Assembly: GCA_025093555.1 (NCBI GenBank)
Contig: JAIWNF010000008.1
Location: 310,001 to 374,000, forward strand
DNA: 64,000 nucleotides
Source of the DNA: Circinella umbellata
Lineage: Eukaryota > Mucoromycota > Mucoromycetes > Mucorales > Lichtheimiaceae
Direction of reading: 5' to 3'
Shown here: positions 9,555-18,836 of the stretch, piece after piece
How positions within the stretch are numbered: the stretch's first letter is position 1
How the letters are laid out: each line of letters begins with the position of its first letter
Notes under the pieces: generated by a model
Database searches by the model: none
What the model saw: the letters and a program-made list of their open reading frames with translations, nothing else
What the model was told of the DNA's origin: nothing
Made by a program: the position numbers and the translations under genes

Positions 9555-11270
9555 TTATTTATTAATTGTTATTATAATAAAATTAGAATATCTATAAAAA
9601 AAATTGTCCATCACGTTATTTCATGTTGAGACATTTTTTTAATAAATTATTATTTTTATTTTAAATTTTAAAATTGAATTTTTTATATTAAATAAAAAGT
9701 ATTCTTAAATATGGAAGGTGATATTAAAGATGCATTAAATATAGAATATGAAAAATTATATAATAAAATTTGGAAAAATATTATGGAAAAAGGATATATG
9801 CTGCTACCATTTGTAAAATACCATCGTACTGTAATAAAAAAAATTATAAATATTGAAAAAATAAAAAAAAAATATATATGATAAATTAGGACCAATTGTA
9901 CCTTATGTTTTTATGACACAATTCTGTAATGATATTTATATACCAGGACCATATAATAATATTGAAAAAGTATTGTTAATTATTGAATACTTATTAAATG
10001 GATTTTCTATTCATGATATGGAATGTTATTTACCTGACTCAACTTTTTATAAAATGTATGAAACTATATATATTAAAAATTATGATAAATTAAATTTATG
10101 GATTGATGATATGTTAGAAAATTGTTTTTCAAATGGAAATATAAGACTATTATCAAGTATGTTAAATAATCCAGGTTATATAAAACATGCAACTTTATTA
10201 TTAGATGGACACCATAATAAAATAGTATATGAAAATATTAATATAAAAAAATCAGAATTATATTCTTGAAAACTAAAAAAAACCTGGGATAAATACGCAA
10301 TTTGTTTTAGATTCAAATAATATAGTATTATATGTTTCTATAAGTTTACCATGTAAAAATAATAATGATGATGTTATGTTTATAAATAATATTAATTTAA
10401 ATAAATTTTTTAAAGTTACAGATTGCATGTGTTTTGATGGTCTTTATCTTAATACATTAGATGAAGTTATTGAAAAGTATAAAATTAAAAATTTAAATAT
10501 TAATGATGATAATTTTATTTATCCAATTAGAAAACAAAAAAATATAGATTTAACAGATAATGAAAAAATTTTTAATGAACAACTTGGTTCATATCGTTCT
10601 AAAATTGAGACATATTTTGCATCTTTATCAAATACATTTAAAAGATTTCATCCACAAAGTAGTATTCGTATAACAAGATTAAAAACATTTAATATACAAA
10701 TAAAATTAGCATGCTTATTTTTAAATATTAAAAGATATAGTGATATAACTGAAATTGTTCCAAATGATTATTGTATCAAATGGCTTAATGAAAGCTTTGA
10801 TTATCCAAATAATTTAGAAAAAAATAAAAATTTATCCTCTACTATTTCATATAATATAAATAAAATTAAACGTGTTCAAGATTTTCAAAAGAATAATGCA
10901 TTAAAATTAACTTATGATAATAAAGATAATAATAATGATATTCAAATGGAAGAGATAAATATTAATAATAATATAGAAAAAAATATATATGAAGTAGCAT
11001 ATATTATTAAACATAAGAAAGTTAATAATAAGTTTGAATATTTTGTCAAATGGAGAGGATATAATAAAAACTATAATTCATGGGTAAAAGAAGAAAATTT
11101 TAATGGAAATGAATTAATTGAGAACTATTGGAATTATAATAATAATAATAGTGAAGATGACTTATAAATATTATAAAAAAAATAATTAAGAATATTAAGT
11201 TACTACATATCATCTATACAAAGTCTTGACTTTTTCTCTTCATTTCATAAATTAATAAGAGAAACGTATA
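9543..11270 (+). mobile_element. AT-rich DDE transposon with chromodomain
   Basis: Bounded by inverted repeats TATACGTTTCTCTTATT (9543-9559) and its complement at 11254-11270, 17 bases identical. TA at both outer ends would suit a TA target duplication, but this is not proven. The element is about 1.73 kb, more AT-rich than its surroundings, and carries a single transposase ORF (9711-11167). The adjoining direct repeats (9335-9554, 11628-11814) suggest it sits inside, or helped create, a duplicated segment. Confidence 0.6.
9711..11167 (+). pseudogene. DDE_Tnp_4-like transposase with C-terminal chromodomain
   Basis: Start ATG 9711 (MEGDIKDALN). Catalytic candidates are Asp in LLLDGHHN (about 10200), Asp in CMCFDGLY (about 10430) and Glu in FNEQLGSYRSKIETYF (about 10600), the pattern of the IS5/Harbinger-like DDE_Tnp_4 family. 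Residues encoded at about 10985-11130 form a chromodomain (EVAYIIKHKK, YFVKWRGYNKNYNSWV), presumably a chromatin-reading targeting module as in chromoviruses. Lesions: a frame change in the A-run near 9862-9872, an in-frame TGA at 10267-10269 (probably a former Trp) and a one-base excess in the A-run at 10275-10282. Codon use is extremely AT-rich compared with host genes, suggesting a separate mutational history or origin. Confidence 0.7.
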
Positions 11271-11352
11271 CTAAATGGGTAGTATATTAAGGGTGTATAA
11301 ACATCTATAATTAGAAATTAATTTATAGCTAAAAAAGGAAATATATAATAAT

Positions 11353-11627
11353 GCAGTGTTTTGCGTTTAAAAATATAAAAATTGGAAGGGCCCAATATAA
11401 TTTTTAGTTTCGCTAATATAAAAAAAACCTATCGATGAAATTTTTTGATGGTTGGTATAAATTTTGGTTGTTCAATGTCAATTTTTCAGTGCTTAATAAT
11501 CATACTGACCATCAAAAAATTGTACTGATTATTAAGAAATTTCATTGTTGAAAAGAAATTTATATTGGGAAAACTAAAAATTATATTTGACCCTCCCAAT
11601 TTTTATATTTTTAAACGCAAAACACTG
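11353..11627. mobile_element. Foldback MITE, 275 bases
   Basis: Ends are CAGTGTTTTGCGTTTAAA and its complement (CGCAAAACACTG), identical for about 32 bases. Pairing continues imperfectly inward for a further 40 bases or more (AATATAATTTTTAG with CTAAAAATTATATT). There is no ORF. The CAGTG ends resemble Tc1/mariner-type termini. It abuts the right-hand direct repeat at 11628 exactly. No convincing target duplication was seen. Confidence 0.65.
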
Positions 11628-11814
11628 TATAAATATAAAATTACTATTTATAGAATTGTGGAGTTTAAAATTAATAAAAAATTATAAATGTTATAAAATT
11701 TAAATAAAAAATGATTATATGGTTATACTTTTTTGTGAAAATATAATAAAAAAGTGGTTTTAAATAAATAAAAATGTAAAATAATTTAAATTCTGAATAA
11801 TTATATACGTTTCT
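11628..11814. repeat. Direct repeat, right copy
   Basis: Matches 9335-9554 from TATAAATATAAAATTAC through TATACGTTTCTC with an internal deletion of about 32 bases. It is followed immediately by the truncated 5' end of the multicopy gene (intron acceptor at 11847), so the repeat-bearing insertion marks where upstream exons of that gene are missing. Confidence 0.7.
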
Positions 11815-11847
11815 CCTTATAATAATGTCATTGCTTTTTTTACAGTC

Positions 11848-13832
11848 CTTAAGGCTTTTATTACATCCAATAAAGAATCAAAAGAACTTACTCTTGCTAA
11901 TTTCGTTATGAAGCATACAGAAACAATTGCCAATACTATCCAGCCAGGCGAAGATTTTCGCACTCACTGGTCATTGCTGTATAGCAATATAATGAGAAAA
12001 CACAGAAAAACCGTCATATGCTTTGAATCGAACGATTTATTTTATGAGTTTTTATATAAGATATAATAATTTATATTATAATTTTCTAATATATTTGTAT
12101 AGATCTCCTCCAACCCCAACTGGGATAGTGTTTCTCTTCTGTATGTCAAGAACATCATCTCAACAACAGAACCTACCCGCAAGGGTCTGTATCTAGGAGT
12201 GTGCAGCAGCAGCAGCAGCAGCAGCAGCGGTAGTATTAGTAGTAATAGTAGTAGTAACAATGGATCTTATTCATTACAACCCAAAGACAAGAATAAGATC
12301 AGTGAAACCTATGCAACATGGTTGAAAGATGAAAATAAGCTTTGGCACTTGAAGAATAGTAACACAGTTGTTGAAAAAAAAATAAAGGAATATGCAGTAA
12401 AATGTAATTTTGAACAGTAAGTACTTTATTGTTTGCTTTTTCCTATTCCGCCAAACAAAATTTATTTTGGTAACTATACTTTGACAATAGCTTCATTACT
12501 AATTGTTGTTCTTTTTCACGTGTGTATTTTAGCCCATGCTACTCTTTTATCATGGATTCTTGGGATCAAACATGGAATGATTTGTTTACAGAAGGAGAGT
12601 TAAACGAAATCATGGCTGAAAATGCACCTACAATTCTTCCATTGCCTGCACCATTACAACACTATATCGATAAATTTTCTATTGCTGTATGTATTCGTTG
12701 GATAATGAATGCAAACTTTTGTCTGTTTATAGATAAAGAAATATACTAATCAACTATTGTATTATTTATAATACATTACTTTAGATCAGTTATGGGAGGT
12801 TGCTATTGCTAATCCATTTCTCCCGTTAGAAAATCCACAACTACATTGGATGGAAGGATCCATATTTAAAGCATTAGATTTATTATATTACGATATTGTC
12901 AATAAATATAAAAGCGAGGCTGATTTGATGAAATGCATATGGTGTTTTATCGATTGCACTTTTGACGTTGGCGATGTGGATGTAATTGCGTAAGTTATTA
13001 TTATATTATACTGGGTGGAGCATTTGGATATGGAATTAACGGGATAATCTGTGTGCATTTATTTTTATAGTGGAGAGTATGTCAGTAAGTCTTCGTCAGC
13101 AAGAATCAACAGTAGTCGTACATTGTCAGGAGTTAAAGCATTAGAAGGGAAGAAAACTAGTGCCAAAGTTGACCTTTTATTTACCACTGCTATTAATGAA
13201 ATGGGTACTGCTGAAGCTGGTAAGAGTACGGACACAGACACAACTAAAGCCGCTGTCGAATATGGAATGAAGACTCCAAAAGTTATGAAGGATATGATAT
13301 ACGAGATGGTAATGAAAAATAAGGCATCATTATGTGAAATAAAAACATTTGGGTTTATCATTTCTGGTAAATTATGTCATCAATATAAACACGAAAAAAA
13401 AGAAGCAACATAGTATTTTTTGAGATCTTATAACAAATGTTTTTTTCAAATTTCTTTATTATATTAGGATTACAAATATTACCTATGATTATGGATTGCC
13501 CAGATAGGATTATATACCGAATTAGTAGACCTGAGCAATACTTATGTTTTCCAACAAGTGCAAAAAATTTCAAGAGTCGAATGGAAGCACTATTTTGTAT
13601 GGTTATATAGCAAAAAGAAGCATGGAAAAAGTTTTGGATCATTTGGACATACAGCCAGTGGATATATCATTTGTACGAACCGGTCTGCCTATCCCACCAT
13701 CCTTCACACATATTCCCGATCCTTCAAAAAAAAATGTCCAACAACAAATCTAGTTCAACAAAACCATCTTCTTCTTCATAAATTCGTTTGCTTCACAAAC
13801 CGTTTTACTATCTTTTTTTTCCAAACAACTGT
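11848..13832 (+). pseudogene. Multicopy uncharacterised fungal protein, copy A (left arm of inverted duplication)
   Basis: Exons run from an acceptor at 11847 (AFITSNKESKELTLANF) through 12103-12416, about 12533-12685, about 12786-12990, about 13074-13412 and about 13470-13753. Recognisable blocks are WDQTWNDLFTEGELNEIM, LHWMEGSIFKALDLLYYDIV, SSRTLSGVKALEGKKTSAKVD, then LLFTTAINEMGTAEAGK, AVEYGMKTPKVMKDMIYEM and KTFGFIISGK. I recognise the type as a common, unnamed multicopy family in such fungi. The KVDLLF...EMGTAEAGK stretch loosely recalls a PD-(D/E)XK nuclease core, which is speculation. The 5' exons are absent (replaced by the 9.3-11.8 kb insertions). One missing base near 13603, compared with copy C, shifts the frame to a stop. 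A CAG/AGC run at 12201-12231 encodes a serine tract. Confidence 0.65.
12201..12231. repeat. CAG/AGC trinucleotide run
   Basis: Nine consecutive AGC-type units inside copy A encode a serine tract. The run is reduced to a few units in copy B, so it has expanded in one arm or contracted in the other. Confidence 0.7.
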
Positions 13833-15385
13833 AGGGACAAATCGGCATCATCTGGATTTTGATATTTCTGATAATTTTCATAATAATTAAATATATTATA
13901 ATACCTGACTGAACAAAAAGTTTTTATTTGGAATTTTAAATAAAAAAATAAATATCTTATATAAAATTAAAAATATAATAATTATTTTATAGAACAAGTT
14001 TTTCCTTTTATCAGATTTTAGAACTTTTTGTTTTTTAAAATAAATAAAGTATAATATGGCGAATATCTGATATTTTTAAATAGTTTGATTTTTTTATATT
14101 TCTATATTATATTTCGAATGTATTAATTTTTATTTGATTTTATATTTTATTTAAATTTTTGTTATCATATTTAAGATGTCAAGGATTAATTTTTAAATAT
14201 TTATATTTATCTATTTCATTTTCTTTATTTCCAATTAACATTTCATTAAATTTATAAAAATATAGGGAATAAATGGAATTGTCTTGAATAAAGATAATTT
14301 TATTTATGAAACAGAAAATAATATTTAAAAAAGATTAATACTAAATATATTAGTGTATTTAAGAAATATGAATAATTTAATCTTATAAATCTTTTTGTCG
14401 ACAATTTTGAACCCAATAAAAATTCTAATTCACATTGATTAAAAATATTAAAAAAATTAACAGGTTAAAGCTAAAAACATAGAACAGAAATAATAAAAAT
14501 TAAATGTGAAACATTTATTTTTCAGTTATTTCCTAAAAAGGAAATAAATTCCTTTTATAAAATATAAGATTAAAAATATAAACAAAGTTTATTTTTTAAC
14601 TTATTATTTTATGTTCTATGTATTTAACAATATCCGAATTAACATAATAAAGAGAACAATTTAAAATAGATATAAAATTTTCGATACTCTACCCTATATA
14701 TTTAAAAAGGTTAAACACCTTTATTTTTTTGATGTGTATAACATAGTCCTACTATAATATCATCTTGCTTATAATATCAGCAAAGTTAAGTATACCACCA
14801 TTACAAACATAAACTTTTTTTATTTTACTTTTTTTAATTTTTTTTTTTCATCTTTTTTACAACCACCTTTATTAATAATACAAGGTAATTCTATTTTTTC
14901 TCTTTTTCTTGGAATATGTAATTTACTATGAACTGAACAAAGATAGTCAGGTTTATGTCCATTAAGATTAGTTTTAATTTTTCGATGACACATGTGACCT
15001 TCTTTTTTCCCTCGTTTAAATATATGTGTACAAACAGTATCACTACTATTAATATACCAGAAATGATTAGATTTCATATCATCAATTTTTTCATTTATTT
15101 TTTTTTTTCATAATTTTTTTTTTTATTTTCTTTGTCTTTAGCAAGAATTTCATCATCAAAATATTCCAACATAACTTGATCCATTAATTCTTTAACTGAC
15201 TGGATGAGTTTATTTTGACATATAAGAATATCTGTATTGAGAATAACCATTTTTGTTCTTGAATTTTGATAATATTATATTTATATATTAAAAAAATTCA
15301 ATTTTGATTTTTTAATTTTTAAAATATTACCAATAATTGAAAGTCAGCAAACAAAAACTTGTATAGAACCATGTCGATAAACCCT
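13833..15385. mobile_element. Inserted element, 1,553 bases, 4-bp target duplication
   Basis: Delimited by comparison with the other arm of the inverted duplication. The uninterrupted site reads CAAACAACTGTCATCTCC at 18225-18242 (complement). Here CTGT occurs at 13829-13832 and again at 15386-15389. The ends are related inverted repeats: AGGGACAAATCGGCAT on the left and, read inward on the other strand, AGGGTTTATCGACAT on the right. The interior is extremely AT-rich and carries one recognisable ORF (14820-15252, minus). A 4-bp duplication fits few known superfamilies, so no superfamily is assigned. Confidence 0.7.
14820..15252 (-). pseudogene. Small Cys/His (zinc-knuckle-like) protein inside the inserted element
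   Basis: Starts at ATG 15252 (MVILNTDILICQNK). A frame change in the long T-run (A-run on the coding strand) near 15098-15108 separates an N-terminal helical part from the C-terminal part beginning near 15080. The latter has Cys at CTHIFKRGKK, Cys at HMCHRK and C-x2-H at YLCSVHSK, followed by a Lys-rich tail with one more Cys pair (LPCIINKGGCKK). This C...C...C-x2-H arrangement with a Gly/Lys-rich loop is a generic zinc-ribbon pattern seen in element and large-DNA-virus proteins; I cannot name the family. Function unknown, possibly DNA binding for the element. Confidence 0.4.
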
Positions 15386-15632
15386 CTGTCATCTCCATTT
15401 GACATACAACTCACAATTTTTTTTCAAACATAACACTACATATTTCGTATTATTATCTACTTATTCTCTTTTTTTTACAACTTTTATTCTTATCATATAT
15501 CAAAATCTTATTTTACCCCTTCTCATTTATATTTTTATTTCTTTAGTATGTACACTAACTTACACATTTATTTCACAAGCATACTTCATTTATATAATCA
15601 CAGCAAAATATACACATCTTTTTTTTTCTAAA
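15386..15632 (+). repeat. Left arm of inverted duplication, distal part
   Basis: CTGTCATCTCCATTTGACAT onward matches the complement of 17990-18235 nearly base for base up to about 15632. It is the 3' flank of copy A, displaced by the 13833-15385 insertion. Similarity is lost after the T-run at about 15620. Confidence 0.75.
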
Positions 15633-17989
15633 TACGTTTGAATTTTTATTATAGGATTATATTTTTTCTGAAATAGCAAACGTCTATTATCTTTTGTTAA
15701 CATCCTTTTTTTTGCTATTTTGACTAGTAGAAGGGGTATACGGGACCGATTATATACATAGCCATATGAGAGCTTCAAAATACATAGTAGGTGTAACTAA
15801 TATTGGGTAGTTCTGCCTATCTGTGCAATTTTTTTTCTCGCGGATTCCCAATTACAATGCACAGCGCCGACAGCCATAGCCAATCCTCTTGCACGATTTC
15901 ACTAAGAAACTATATGATTCATTTAATTTTCTTTATATAATAATAACTTTTTATATTTGATATTCGTTTTGATTAAATTTAGACTATTGAAAGCATTCTA
16001 ATAATATAAAGTATATCAATTTTTACTGAACATTAGCACCAACTTGTTCGAATATTATCCGCAAAAAGTGATAATACTCTTAGATTATTTGATTCAGATA
16101 GCTTTATTGGTGCAATTTTTTTTTGTGTGGCATTAAAGTGAGAAGTGACTTCTATGGTTACACGGATTTCCCATTACTATACGTACCCCATTATCTGTGG
16201 AATTTTTTTCGGATATATAACTCAATATTTTCCATGTCTCATACAGGTGTAATGTTCAGACCCAAAATTATATAAAGGGATAAGTTGATGGTATCTATCA
16301 ATTCATTTCATTTTCATAAGAAAACTGTTGATATATATATTTGGGTGATGTAAAAAGTATTAAGAGCGAAATATAAAAATGGATAGTAGGGAAACAAAGG
16401 AAATTAAATAGATAGATAGTAAAATGAAACATTTATAATATAATGGAAATAAAAGGAATACCAAAAAATTAAGTGATGATAAATATAGGGTAAAAATGAA
16501 AAGAGTCTTTAACTATTGTTATTTTTGAGTACATAATTTTGCTCCAAAGGCGATTTTCCTCATTCGTAGTTGTGGTGGTGTATATACTCCAAAAGCCTTT
16601 TTGTCTTTTATATGTTCTATCTGAGTCATCGTTAAGTCAATCATGTTTCCATTGCTTCAATCATCTTTTATATCTTTACGCATTAACCATTGGCCTATTC
16701 CGAGAGTGAGACTTTGCTGGATACATGAGATAGGTACTGTGAAGAAAAAAAACTGTGACACTTACAAGATCCCCAACAACCTCCGATAAAAAAAGACTCA
16801 AAGACCAGCATCTTAATATTCATTAATTTCAGTAGTCTCCATGTGCATTGGTCATGTTTGATGGATGATTAATCACTTGCAACATATATATATATTAAGC
16901 ATAGTCTTGCCCGATTGGAAAAGTATGTTTTGTGGTGTTCACGACACTCAGTTGGCACAGATTTCTGTCTTAGGTTAAGATTGTCAAAGCGGACTAAGGA
17001 TCTTTCATTTTGATGTTCAATAAGTAGTGTTGCAATTGTATAAAAACAGAGTTCGTTATTAGTCCTACTATCTACGTACTTTTGAATGTAATTTTATAAC
17101 GTACAGCACTGAACTTCATCTATTATGGAAAGTTTGTAGCAGATTTATTTAATTCAGGAGCATCAAATATAGTACGTAACACTAATTAACAATAATAGAG
17201 AATGTCATATAATAATATTTTCTTCTTAGGCAGCATGACTGTTGGTACAATAGTACTTCGAACTACATTTGGCCGGCCGTGGATTTAGTACATGATTGGC
17301 ATAAAAGTGGTCAGTAAATTTGGTAGAAACTTCTATAGTTGTGTCGCTAGTAACTATATCAATACCTATCAAACAGTAGATTCTTGATCGTTGGCAGAAA
17401 GAACAAGTTGTAAAACAAACGGATATTGGAAAAGCTCTGCTATAATTCTATATATAGTGAGACATTTGGTAGTCAATATTGTCTTACGAATTGACGAGTA
17501 TCGTTAATTCGTCGATCAGAAAATTCGAGAACATTTCAAACGAAGATATGGTGTTGATAAATAATTATAGGTATATTGTAGTCGGCTTTCAATGCTGTTT
17601 TCTATTTATTCTATTACAGAAATTAATCATTTTTAAAGTCACCTATGGATATCTCTTAGCCTCTAATCCAACTAATACGTGATGTTTTGATCACATGTCC
17701 ATGTCCATTAACAGTACTTTAAATAAGAGCGATAGGATTATATTTATGCTGTTGCTTCATGTACGTATCTCATATCTACAGTGATTCAACTGTTTTCTGA
17801 CGTAGTATGAAAAATGCTTTATTCTAATCACAGTAGTATATATATTGCTATATTTAGATCATGTTATTATTGTTGATAAGTTAAAGTGAACAATTATCGA
17901 AATGTCGAATGATCAGACGTTTTAATTCTGCCAAATTTATCGTTAATAAGATAACTGTGCTGGTAAACAATTAACGAGCCAGCGAGATA
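15633..17989. other. Spacer of the inverted duplication, no gene recognised
   Basis: About 2.36 kb between the two arms. Short ORFs occur but none has family motifs or consistent splice sites. A few GC-richer patches (near 15860-15890 and GGCCGGCC near 17270) break the AT-rich background. I see no repeats shared with the rest of the window. Confidence 0.4.
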
Positions 17990-18376
17990 GAAAAAAGCCG
18001 AGTATATTTTGCTGTGATTATATAAATGAAGCATGCTTGTGAAATAAACGTGCAAGTCAGTGTACGTACTAAAGAGATAAAAATACAAATGAGAAGGGGT
18101 AAAATAAGTTTTTGATATATGATGAGAATAAAAGTTGTACAAAAAAAAGAAGAAGTGGATGATAATACGAAATATGTAGTGTTATGTTCGAAAAAAAAAT
18201 TGTGAGTTGTATGTCAAATGGAGATGACAGTTGTTTGGGAAAAAAAATAGTAAAACGGCTCGTGAAGCAAACGAATTTATGAAGAAGATGATGATAATGG
18301 TTCTGATGAACTTGGTTTATTGTTGGATATCTTTCTCTTTTTTGAAGGATCGGAAATATGTGGGAAGGATGGTGGG

Positions 18377-18836
18377 TGTTGTATTATAAGAACATTATCT
18401 CTTTATCCCAGATGAAATAAGAAATCATATTTAAAATATTTAAAATACAGACGTGAACAGAACTCAATTCTAAAAAGGAAACTGAGTAAAATCGCATAAC
18501 GATCTCCTGCGCCTCGTCAACTTAAATTAAAGAATAAAAGAGAGTATCATGGCTAAGCCCAATATACTTCAGAACAGTAGCTATAGTAACCTTCTCAATA
18601 TTAATGACTAATATCAAGTACCCGACTTTACTATCAATCACCCACATCATTCTATTAACTAAGCCCCATAACTCATAGAATAGAAATCATATAAATACGG
18701 TTTGTAAATATTATTTTAAAGAAATAACTTTATTCTAGTTTCTAAATTATTATTAAAGATATATAACAAAGTCTCAAAGGATTTATACCTTGTCTGTTTT
18801 TATTTCCTACTTTTATTAAAATAACCAAATATCACA
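18377..18836. mobile_element. Solo LTR, 460 bases, 5-bp target duplication
   Basis: Begins TGTTGTATTATAAG and ends AATATCACA, i.e. TG...CA. It is flanked by GTGGG at 18372-18376 and 18837-18841. The uninterrupted site is preserved in the left arm (GGATGGTGGGATAGG, complement of 13686-13700), which fixes both ends. There is no internal coding region, so it is most simply the recombination product of an LTR retrotransposon. Family cannot be told from the LTR alone. Confidence 0.8.

Noticed and set aside
9335..11814. LTR retrotransposon with direct repeats
   Set aside because: The repeats lack TG...CA ends and a short target duplication, and the internal ORF is a DDE_Tnp_4-like transposase, not gag-pol.
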